Source: Campylobacterales bacterium (lineage in GTDB: Bacteria; Campylobacterota; Campylobacteria; Campylobacterales; Arcobacteraceae). Taken from it: a DNA stretch of 8,047 bases. The translations under genes were made by a program, and so were the position numbers. The notes under the pieces are model-generated. The model was not told the DNA's origin. It ran no database searches and saw only the letters and a list, made by a program, of their open reading frames with translations. Positions within the stretch are counted from its first letter, which is position 1. Each line of letters starts with the position of its first letter. Where the stretch lies: contig JAIELU010000183.1 of assembly GCA_019752775.1 (NCBI GenBank), positions 1-8,047 of the forward strand, written 5' to 3'. Below, piece after piece: positions 1 through 5,294 of this stretch.

Positions 1-565
1 AACCATTTGATATATTTGAAAAAAGATCCGACATTTTATTATTTATATAGGTTGGTTCTTCAACATTAAAAAATTTATCAATACCTGTTTTAATCAGAAA
101 ATAACTATACGCATCTTTATGCAAAATTCCAGCTGCATCTATCAAAAAAAGTTTTTTAACTTTTGATTCATATAATTGTGTATATTTTAAACTAATCGCT
201 CCACCCATAGAGTGCCCAACTAAATAAAAAGGTTTATTTGTATATTGTGAAATAATATAATCAACAACCAATGCATATTTTGATGGAGTATATTCAGCAC
301 TTTGTTTTGAAGATTTTCCAAAACCTGGTAAATCAAAAGTTATTATAAAATATTCTTCTTTTAACTTATCAATACTACTTTCCCATATTGTAGAAGCTTC
401 ATCACCTAGTCCATGAACAAAAACAACAACTTCATTATTTGGATTACCATAGGTTTGAACATACATATTGCTATTGAATACTGGTTCTTCTACAAAAGAA
501 ATATCAGCATTTGCTATTGAAAGGGTAAATATAAAAATAGTTAAAAGTTTATTATATATTTTCAT
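1..565 (-). CDS. Exported alpha/beta hydrolase (partial, C-terminus beyond left edge)
   Basis: The minus strand opens at the ATG at 563-565 and reads without a stop to base 2, giving 188 residues; the C-terminus is off the window. Residues 1-20 look like a Sec signal peptide: Lys2 and Lys6, a hydrophobic stretch (LLTIFIFTLSIA) and an ANA-D cleavage site. The mature part has alpha/beta-hydrolase landmarks: HGLGD (51-55) as oxyanion-hole loop, FDLPGFGKS (77-85), and the nucleophile elbow GHSMGG (117-122) with Ser119 as predicted nucleophile. LFLIDAAG (139-146) follows the next strand. The catalytic His and probably the acid lie outside the window. It overlaps the upstream dehydratase gene by 14 bases (552-565), so it is probably translated by coupling; no Shine-Dalgarno is visible. 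The substrate is unknown. A periplasmic esterase or thioesterase acting on the finished lipid is inference. Hydrolase fold and signal peptide are well supported; the role is not. Confidence 0.85.
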   Translation of the reverse strand, partial: MKIYNKLLTIFIFTLSIANADISFVEEPVFNSNMYVQTYGNPNNEVVVFVHGLGDEASTIWESSIDKLKEEYFIITFDLPGFGKSSKQSAEYTPSKYALVVDYIISQYTNKPFYLVGHSMGGAISLKYTQLYESKVKKLFLIDAAGILHKDAYSYFLIKTGIDKFFNVEEPTYINNKMSDLFSNISNG

Positions 566-908
566 CTTGCAATGCTATAGTTAAAAAACCTTTTACATAA
601 ATCTTATCATTATTTAAAAGTTCGAATGAGAATTCTGTCATAGAACCAAAAGAGATATTTTTTTTAATTTTTATTTCATATTTTGTTTGTGTAAATTCAT
701 CAATTTGTTCTATATCTTTCAGTGAAATAAGAAAACCTATAATTGGTTTATCAGCTTGAGCAAAAGCTGCACTACTTTGGGCCGCTGCTTCACTCACCAT
801 TGATAAAGTTGGAATAAAAGGAAAAGAACAAGAAACAAAAATAAAATCTTCATTCTTTTTGATAATCTCTTGGGCAAATCTAATAGGTGCTTTATGTGGT
901 AAAATCAT
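552..908 (-). CDS. ApeP-like hotdog-fold 3-hydroxyacyl-ACP dehydratase
   Basis: This 118-residue protein has the size and layout of a single hotdog domain. LPHKAPIRF (3-11) matches the LPHRxPxxxxD entry segment of FabZ/ApeP proteins, and SEAAAQSSAAFA (39-50) matches the central-helix (I)E-x-x-AQ motif, keeping Glu40 and Gln44. GFLIS (58-62) resembles the GFLLG strand typical of ApeP-like dehydratases. Where FabZ has its catalytic His before Phe-Pro, this protein has Ser28 (SFP, 28-30), so it is not a standard FabZ; ApeP-type proteins also lack the canonical HFPGxPxxPG string there. The start is firm: ATG at 906-908 overlaps the upstream gene's TAA by one base (TAATG). In APE pathways two dehydratases, ApeI and ApeP, remove water from the 3-hydroxyacyl-ACP in each cycle; the partner here would be the gene at 4283-4603. 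An alternative is a non-catalytic subunit of a heteromeric dehydratase. Confidence 0.75.
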   Translation of the reverse strand: MILPHKAPIRFAQEIIKKNEDFIFVSCSFPFIPTLSMVSEAAAQSSAAFAQADKPIIGFLISLKDIEQIDEFTQTKYEIKIKKNISFGSMTEFSFELLNNDKIYVKGFLTIALQDENI

Positions 909-1549
909 TATATTTCTACTTCTATTATATTTTTTTTATCATTTTTAAAATTTTTTGCAATATGTAATATATGTTCTATTGCCTTTGGATAAGCATTATT
1001 TTGCATATTTTCAAAATTTATAGTTGCTTTTTCTTTACTTATTTTAACTTTTAAAGCAACTGCGCTTTCTAAAAAATCTATACAATAATTAACTTCTTCA
1101 ATATTATTAATATTTAATGTTTCACAACAAACTAATAATATCTCATCTTCATCCAATGCTTTAATTGCACCAACTCTTAAAACCTTTAATGATGTCTGCT
1201 CTCCAGAAGATATAGTTAATATCTCACTTGTATTTTTAAATAATATTGAAGCATAAGAAACTGCTGTATTATAAACAGAATTTTGAAAATCTGTTGGAGA
1301 CAAAATATCATTTTTTAGAATTGAATTTAAAATATTTGAAGTTGCTAATAGTTCACCAAATGATGTTCCATAAATAATTCTTCCCTCTTTAAAGTCCACA
1401 TTTGACATCAATTCTATTATTAATTTAGAAGCTCTTGTAAGTCTTCTTCTTAAAATCATCGCAGGAACTAATTCTTTTGTATTTAAATTTTCAACTTCTT
1501 TTTCACCGAATAAATAAGAAGCATTTAATATTTCTAAATTTATTTTCAT
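908..1549 (-). CDS. Chain-length-factor-like beta-ketoacyl synthase homologue (ApeC-like)
   Basis: This 213-residue protein resembles the short 'beta-ketoacyl synthase-like, N-terminal' family (Pfam Ketoacyl-synt_2), which includes the chain-length factor ApeC of APE synthases. Visible signatures are RRRLTRASKL (34-43), GTSFGELLATSNIL (61-74) and SPTDFQNSVYNTAVSYASI (84-102), matching the family pattern of a G-S/T-x-x-GE turn followed by SPTxFxxSVHN. No catalytic Cys sits in a TACxSS context and no HGTGT or GHTxGAAG motif is present, so it should not condense by itself. The known role of ApeC-type proteins is to pair with a full ketosynthase and set chain length, which fits its position just after that gene. 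The junction is a 4-base ATGA overlap (1546-1549). About 210 residues is normal for this family, so this is not a truncated ketosynthase. It acts in the cytoplasm. Confidence 0.8.
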   Translation of the reverse strand: MKINLEILNASYLFGEKEVENLNTKELVPAMILRRRLTRASKLIIELMSNVDFKEGRIIYGTSFGELLATSNILNSILKNDILSPTDFQNSVYNTAVSYASILFKNTSEILTISSGEQTSLKVLRVGAIKALDEDEILLVCCETLNINNIEEVNYCIDFLESAVALKVKISKEKATINFENMQNNAYPKAIEHILHIAKNFKNDKKNIIEVEI

Positions 1550-2661
1550 TCTACAAGTCCAAAAATTAAAGATGTGTTATTTCCACCAAAGGCAAAAGAG
1601 TTACTAAGAACATAATTTACTTTTGTAGAAATAGTTTCCATAGAATAATTTATACCTTCAATTTCAATTTCTTCTAAACCTTTATTTGAAGGAACTATTT
1701 GTTTCTGTAAAACCATACATGAAATAATTGCTTCAATTGCTCCTGCTGCTCCTAAAGTATGCCCAGTAACTGATTTTGTTGAACTTACTTTTGGTTTTTT
1801 ATCAATAAATAAAGAGTTGATTCCATTTAATTCAGAAAAATCATTTGCATAAGTTCCTGTTCCATGTGCATTTATATATGCAATATCATTTATTGTTAAA
1901 TGAGAATCTTTTAATGCATTTTCCATTGCTCGTTTAGCACCCAATCCATCAGGATGTGGTTGAGTCATATGATGAGCATCGGAACTATAACCTACTCCAC
2001 ATAATTCAATAGAATTCTCTTGTTTTTGATTTTGAAGTAATAAAATTCCAAAACCTTCAGAAACATTCATTCCTTCTCTATTTTTATCAAAAGGAGTACA
2101 TGGGTTTGATGATAATACACTAAGTGCAGAAAAACCACACACGGTAGTATATGATAAGGTATCTATTCCAATAACTAAAACATTTTCATAGATACCTTTT
2201 AAAATCACTTCTTTTGCATACCCTAAAGCATTTGCACTTGAAGTACAAGCAGTTGAAAAAGATACATCATCATAAAAAGAAAATTTTTCTCTTAAATAAT
2301 AAGCAATAGCATCAACTGGATGTTTTCTATAATTGATTCTCTTATAATTTTTATCTTCAAAAAAGAATTTTTCTGTTTCATCCATTCCACCAACAGATGA
2401 ACCAATAACTAATAAAGTTTTTGAAAAATTTTCTAAATTTGATTGCTCCAATAACTTTTCACATCTTTTAAATAATATATCTATGAAATCTTCATTTTTA
2501 GTTATTTTTCCAATTGCAACGATTTTTTCTTTTACATAAGTTGAATCTACAAAAATAGTGTCTTTTTTACTGCAAATAGATTCAAATAATTCAGATGAAT
2601 CATTTCCCGCACATGAAATTGAATCAAAATAATTTATATATGCTTTATTAATTATTTTCAT
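1546..2661 (-). CDS. Beta-ketoacyl-ACP synthase, KAS I/II type (ApeO-like)
   Basis: This 371-residue condensing enzyme has the complete Cys-His-His set: Cys139 in STACTSSANA (137-146), His266 in NAHGTGT (264-270) and His301 in SVTGHTLGAAGA (297-308), with the conserved Lys296 before the last motif. CTPFDKNREGMNVSEGFG (188-205) and SNSFAFGGNN (353-362) are further KAS signatures. It would catalyse decarboxylative Claisen condensation of malonyl-ACP with the growing aryl-polyenoyl-ACP in the cytoplasm, with the adjacent chain-length-factor-like protein as partner. It is slightly shorter than FabF (about 410 residues). The ATG at 2659-2661 lies inside the end of the ACP gene (14-base overlap) with no Shine-Dalgarno, which points to coupled translation and roughly matched amounts of carrier and synthase. 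Assignment to the APE synthase, rather than housekeeping fatty acid synthesis, rests on the neighbours. Confidence 0.9.
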   Translation of the reverse strand: MKIINKAYINYFDSISCAGNDSSELFESICSKKDTIFVDSTYVKEKIVAIGKITKNEDFIDILFKRCEKLLEQSNLENFSKTLLVIGSSVGGMDETEKFFFEDKNYKRINYRKHPVDAIAYYLREKFSFYDDVSFSTACTSSANALGYAKEVILKGIYENVLVIGIDTLSYTTVCGFSALSVLSSNPCTPFDKNREGMNVSEGFGILLLQNQKQENSIELCGVGYSSDAHHMTQPHPDGLGAKRAMENALKDSHLTINDIAYINAHGTGTYANDFSELNGINSLFIDKKPKVSSTKSVTGHTLGAAGAIEAIISCMVLQKQIVPSNKGLEEIEIEGINYSMETISTKVNYVLSNSFAFGGNNTSLIFGLVE

Positions 2662-2902
2662 TAATATATTTTAATAAACTATTTACTGATTTAAATATTT
2701 CTTGATATTGCTCAGTATTACTTATTTTAATACCATATTCTTTTTCAATAATTAATACCAATTCTATTGAATCAACAGAGTCTAATCCTAAACCATCATC
2801 TCCAAAAAGTACATCACTATCATTAATATCATCTACGCTAATATCTTCAAGCTTTAAGCCATCTATTAAAAACTGCTTAAATTCATTACTCGTAACTGCC
2901 AT
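2648..2902 (-). CDS. Acyl carrier protein of the polyketide synthase
   Basis: This 84-residue acidic protein has the four-helix ACP layout and the phosphopantetheine attachment motif LGLDSVDSIELV (38-49); Ser42 in D-S-V-D is the predicted modified serine. The preceding LFGDDGLGLDS pattern is the one usual in ACPs of aryl polyene clusters rather than the GxDSLD(T/S)VE pattern of FabD-type AcpP. It would carry the starter and extending polyene through ketosynthase, dehydratases and possibly the flavin enzyme encoded upstream. The start at 2902 is well placed: the minus strand reads AAGGGA, six bases, then ATG. A 67-base gap separates it from the upstream FAD gene and may hold its own promoter. 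APE clusters usually encode two ACPs; only this one is in the window. Confidence 0.92.
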   Translation of the reverse strand: MAVTSNEFKQFLIDGLKLEDISVDDINDSDVLFGDDGLGLDSVDSIELVLIIEKEYGIKISNTEQYQEIFKSVNSLLKYINENN

Positions 2903-2969
2903 TTCCTGTCCCTTAAGTTCTATTTATTATTAAATTATACATTTTTTGTACTTTTAAGCATCTTATTTT
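2903..2969 (-). promoter_or_regulatory. Possible internal promoter and ribosome site ahead of the ACP gene
   Basis: This is the only sizeable gap inside the leftward operon. On the minus strand it carries a perfect TATAAT (2934-2939), 31 bases ahead of the ACP start, which would give a leader of about 23 bases. An AAGGGA ribosome site (2909-2914) follows. No convincing -35 box is seen, which is usual for Campylobacterota sigma-70 promoters. Chance TATAAT hits are common in DNA this A+T-rich. No terminator hairpin is visible after the FAD gene, so read-through from the main promoter is equally likely. Confidence 0.35.
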
Positions 2970-4184
2970 TTAATTAGCAATTGAAGCTAATACATCAATC
3001 TTTTTTCTTGTATCTTTTACAAAATAATTATTTTCATCCCAAACATAACCTGATAAAATTGAACTTATAGAATCTTTAATAATCTTTGATTTATTTTTTG
3101 AATAAAATATTTTTTGTAATTTCCCATCATACCATGCATAAACAAACTCACGGAAAACATTTATTCCTATCATCATATAATCTTCATAATCTTTTTGCCA
3201 ATCTACTTTTTCACCTCTTAACTCTTTTATTATAAGTTCAGCTACTTTATTTGATGATTCCAAGGCTAATGTTACTCCTGAAGAAAAAACAGGATCTAAA
3301 AATTCTGTTGCATTCCCACTTAATGCATATCCTTTTCCATACATTTTTTTAATTGCAGCAGAATATCCACTTATAATTCCAACTGGAGATATTTTTTTAG
3401 CATCTTTAAATTTTTCTTTTAAATACTTATGTTCATTAATAATTTTGTCCCAAAATTCTTCTTGACTTAAACCAGTTTTTTTAAAATATTCTTCTTCACA
3501 TACTATGCCACAGGATGTTGTACCATCACTAAAAGGAATAACCCAAAGCCAAGCTTGATTATTATCATAAATAACAATATCTATAAAACCTTCAAAATCT
3601 TTTTCTCTTCTACTTTCACCTTTTACTCTTGTAAAAATTGCATTTCGTAATCTTAAATCAGAGGGAATATCCAAATCTAAAAGTTTTGGCAGCACTCTTC
3701 CATATCCAGAAGCATCTAATACAAATTTTGCTTCAAATTTTTTTAAATTACCTTCTCTATCTTTTGTAGTTAATTGATTTTTTTCATTATTATAATATAT
3801 TACTTCATAACCATGTCGTACATCAGCACCAAATTTCTTAGCACTTTGTAATAAAACATTATCAAATTCTTCTCTTTTGACTTGAAAACTTGTACCCCAT
3901 TTTTGTCCTAAATTTTTCTTAAAATCAATACATTGCTCTTGTTTATTTTCATCAACAAATATAGCACCGCCTTTAACCATATAATTTTGACTATGGATTA
4001 TCTCAAGTAATTCATTATCTTCTAATATTTGATTGCATCTTGGTAATAATGACTCTCCAATTACAAATCTTGGGAAATCTAATTTTTCTAGTACTATAAC
4101 ATTGAATCCATTCTTTAAAAGTTTACACGCAGCAACCGAACCACTTGGACCACCTCCAATTATTAAAATGTCACATTTTTCCAC
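2970..4184 (-). CDS. FAD-dependent halogenase-like oxidoreductase
   Basis: This 404-residue flavoprotein starts with a Rossmann FAD site, IIGGGPSG (8-15; GxGxxG at 10-15), followed by GESLLPR (43-49), seen in flavin-dependent halogenases and geranylgeranyl-reductase-like proteins. Halogenase marks are present: WLWVIP (212-217) is a perfect WxWxIP motif, and FLDPVFSSG (295-303) fits the FxxPxxSxG motif. Lys71 in YMVKGGAIF (68-76) sits where the catalytic lysine of carrier-protein-dependent phenolic/pyrrole halogenases (for example PltA) is found. The last FAD loop reads GNATEF (290-295), with Asn instead of the usual GDA Asp. Predicted role: FADH2-dependent halogenation, or another oxidation, of an aryl group, probably while ACP-bound, since the ACP gene follows. 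The start is GTG at 4182-4184 with AGGAG five bases upstream; the nearby ATG is out of frame. The family includes homologues without shown halogenase activity, so the reaction is less certain than the fold. Confidence 0.82.
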   Translation of the reverse strand: MEKCDILIIGGGPSGSVAACKLLKNGFNVIVLEKLDFPRFVIGESLLPRCNQILEDNELLEIIHSQNYMVKGGAIFVDENKQEQCIDFKKNLGQKWGTSFQVKREEFDNVLLQSAKKFGADVRHGYEVIYYNNEKNQLTTKDREGNLKKFEAKFVLDASGYGRVLPKLLDLDIPSDLRLRNAIFTRVKGESRREKDFEGFIDIVIYDNNQAWLWVIPFSDGTTSCGIVCEEEYFKKTGLSQEEFWDKIINEHKYLKEKFKDAKKISPVGIISGYSAAIKKMYGKGYALSGNATEFLDPVFSSGVTLALESSNKVAELIIKELRGEKVDWQKDYEDYMMIGINVFREFVYAWYDGKLQKIFYSKNKSKIIKDSISSILSGYVWDENNYFVKDTRKKIDVLASIAN

Positions 4185-4189
4185 TTTAT

Positions 4190-4194
4190 CTCCT
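4190..4194 (-). promoter_or_regulatory. Ribosome binding site fixing the GTG start of the FAD gene
   Basis: The minus strand reads AGGAG, ATAAA, then GTG (4182-4184). The strong site with five-base spacing supports the GTG start. The downstream ATG overlapping codons 3-4 is out of frame. Confidence 0.8.
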
Positions 4195-4203
4195 AGAAAA
4201 TTA

Positions 4204-4217
4204 ATTATATTATTATA
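4204..4217 (-). promoter_or_regulatory. Candidate -10 elements of the leftward operon
   Basis: The minus strand carries two TATAAT hexamers, at 4212-4217 and 4204-4209. The first would start transcription near 4205, leaving a leader of about 20 bases that just contains the AGGAG site, so it is the better candidate. No clear -35 box is seen. The region is almost pure A/T, so the hexamers alone are modest evidence; the position ahead of a leading gene is the stronger argument. Confidence 0.5.
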
Positions 4218-4224
4218 TACTTAG

Positions 4225-4250
4225 TTTACTTTTGATAGAATATTAGTAAA
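4225..4250. repeat. Short inverted repeat in the divergent promoter region
   Basis: TTTACT (4225-4230) and AGTAAA (4245-4250) are perfect 6-base inverted arms, 20 bases apart centre to centre, about two helical turns. They flank the rightward -10 element and lie just upstream of the leftward one, a plausible place for a dimeric regulator. Six-base A/T-rich arms can occur by chance. Confidence 0.25.
4233..4241 (+). promoter_or_regulatory. Extended -10 promoter of the rightward operon
   Basis: The plus strand reads TTTTGATAGAATATT here: TG, one base, then TAGAAT (4236-4241). This is an extended -10 element one mismatch from TATAAT. Expected transcription start is near 4248, giving a leader of about 35 bases with a GGAG ribosome site before the TTG start. 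There is no clear -35 box, as is common for Campylobacterota housekeeping promoters. Confidence 0.55.
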
Positions 4251-4269
4251 TCATCTTATTTATTATTTT

Positions 4270-4273
4270 GGAG
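4270..4273 (+). promoter_or_regulatory. Ribosome binding site deciding the TTG start of the ApeI-like gene
   Basis: GGAG lies nine bases before the TTG at 4283-4285. An upstream in-frame TTG (4268-4270) runs into the same GGAG and would have no ribosome site of its own, so 4283 is the better start. No in-frame ATG exists near the conserved N-terminus. Confidence 0.6.
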
Positions 4274-4282
4274 TATTTTTTA

Positions 4283-4603
4283 TTGAAAAGTTTGTACAGT
4301 ATCCTTCATTCAAAAATTTCGGAAGAATTTATTGAATATGAAATCCAATTAACAGATAAAAATCATCCTATATTTCAAGCACATTTTCCTAATAATCATC
4401 TTCTGCCAGGTTTTTTACATATAGATATTGCAAGTGAATTATTAAACAAAGAATTAATAAAAATTAATAAAGCAAAATTCTTACAACCTATTTTACCTTT
4501 AGATAAAATTCTATTTATTATAGAAAAGAAAAAAGAAAACTATAAAGTAATTATAAAAAAAGAAAATAAAAAATGCAGTGAGTTTACATTTGTTACTAAA
4601 TAA
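4283..4603 (+). CDS. ApeI-like hotdog-fold 3-hydroxyacyl-ACP dehydratase
   Basis: This 106-residue hotdog protein has the catalytic segment HFPNNHLLPGFLHIDIA (34-50), which fits the HFPGxPxLPG pattern of FabA/FabZ/ApeI dehydratases. His34 is the predicted catalytic base and Asp48 the acid. Asp rather than Glu here matches FabA and ApeI-like proteins and not FabZ. AKFLQPILPLDKILF (64-78) is the usual following strand pair (KFxxPVxPGDxL). It would dehydrate 3-hydroxyacyl-ACP intermediates of the polyene, probably together with the ApeP-like protein of the opposite operon. It lacks an ATG; TTG at 4283 is chosen because GGAG sits nine bases upstream, while starting at TTG 4268 would add five residues. 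It leads the rightward operon, and the glycosyltransferase ATG follows its TAA by four bases. At just over 100 residues it is short, but so are other ApeI-like proteins. Confidence 0.85.
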   Translation: MKSLYSILHSKISEEFIEYEIQLTDKNHPIFQAHFPNNHLLPGFLHIDIASELLNKELIKINKAKFLQPILPLDKILFIIEKKKENYKVIIKKENKKCSEFTFVTK

Positions 4604-4607
4604 AATC

Positions 4608-5294
4608 ATGGTTGTTATACCAACTTACAATAATCCAAAGACTATTGTAAATGTCGCAAAAGATGTAATAGAAAATGGTTATGAACTTATTATAGTAGAT
4701 GATGGTTCAACAATTAAAGTAAGTGATTTAGTTGAAAAGCATCCTTCTATTACAATATTAAGACATGAAGTTAATCAAGGAAAAGGTCAAGCTATTTTAA
4801 CTGGAGCAACAAAAGTAAAAGAGCTAGGATACGACTATTTTATTAGTTTAGATGGTGATGGTCAACATTTACCAAGTCAAATAGAAAAAATTTTAAATGA
4901 ATGTGATGGTGAAAATCAAATAATCATAGGTGCAAGAAATTTTGAAATTGACAATGTTCCAAATGGTTCAAAATTTGGAAGATGGTTTAGCAACTTTTGG
5001 GCATGTTGGGACACAGAGCAAGAGATAAAAGATTCATTATCAGGATTTAGACTATATCCAACTTCAATATTAGATTTAGATATCAGAACTTTAAGATTTG
5101 ATTGGGAAATGGAAGTTTTAGTAAAGCATTCTTGGAAAAAAAGATTAATAAAAGAAGTAATTATAGAATGCTATTATCCAACCCCAGAAGAAAGAGTTAG
5201 TCATTTTAAAAAGTTTTGGGATACGGCTGCTATTGTAATGGTACATATTAGATTATTACCATTTAAATTTTTGATAAAAAAAAGATACAAGTAA
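4608..5294 (+). CDS. Family 2 glycosyltransferase
   Basis: This 228-residue GT-A fold protein starts with VVIPTYNN (2-9), followed by the nucleotide-binding DDGS (31-34), GKGQAILTG (58-66) and the metal-binding D-x-D in LDGDGQH (81-87; Asp82 and Asp84). DSLSGFRLYP (142-151) and FDWEMEVL (164-171) complete a dolichyl-phosphate-sugar-synthase-like GT2 domain. The length is that of a soluble catalytic domain; no strong transmembrane helix is seen, though the basic, hydrophobic tail (KFLIKKRYK) could touch the membrane. The ATG at 4608 is preferred because the protein then begins at the first beta strand; GTG 4578, inside the preceding gene, would add ten unconserved residues. GT2 and acyltransferase genes occur side by side or fused in aryl polyene clusters, where they are thought to help build the lipid/sugar anchor. 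The sugar donor cannot be read from the sequence. Confidence 0.85.
   Translation: MVVIPTYNNPKTIVNVAKDVIENGYELIIVDDGSTIKVSDLVEKHPSITILRHEVNQGKGQAILTGATKVKELGYDYFISLDGDGQHLPSQIEKILNECDGENQIIIGARNFEIDNVPNGSKFGRWFSNFWACWDTEQEIKDSLSGFRLYPTSILDLDIRTLRFDWEMEVLVKHSWKKRLIKEVIIECYYPTPEERVSHFKKFWDTAAIVMVHIRLLPFKFLIKKRYK

Noticed and set aside
144..157. A7-G-T6 palindrome as a terminator hairpin
   Set aside because: It is inside the hydrolase coding sequence, has only A/T pairs and no usable loop.
658..665. Runs of seven or eight A/T (also 930-937, 5276-5283, 5909-5915) as phase-variation tracts
   Set aside because: A/T runs of this length are expected in such A+T-rich coding DNA; no G/C homopolymer tracts or broken frames were seen.
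908..1549. Truncated ketosynthase pseudogene
   Set aside because: The length and motifs match the naturally short chain-length-factor-like family, the frame is intact, and both junctions are tight operon overlaps.
2937..2949. TACA/TGTA inverted repeat after the FAD gene as a terminator
   Set aside because: The stem is four weak pairs with no following T run in the right direction.
4033..4224. Open frame of 63 codons on the plus strand
   Set aside because: It lies almost wholly antisense to the 5' end of the FAD gene, whose GxGxxG motif is encoded there, shows no domain signs, and ends within the promoter region.
4268..4282. TTG at 4268 as the start of the ApeI-like dehydratase
   Set aside because: It overlaps the only ribosome site (GGAG, 4270-4273), which is ideally spaced for the TTG at 4283.
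4578..4607. GTG at 4578 as an earlier start for the glycosyltransferase
   Set aside because: It would add ten unconserved residues encoded inside the preceding gene and has no ribosome site; GT2 proteins normally begin at the VVIPTYN strand.
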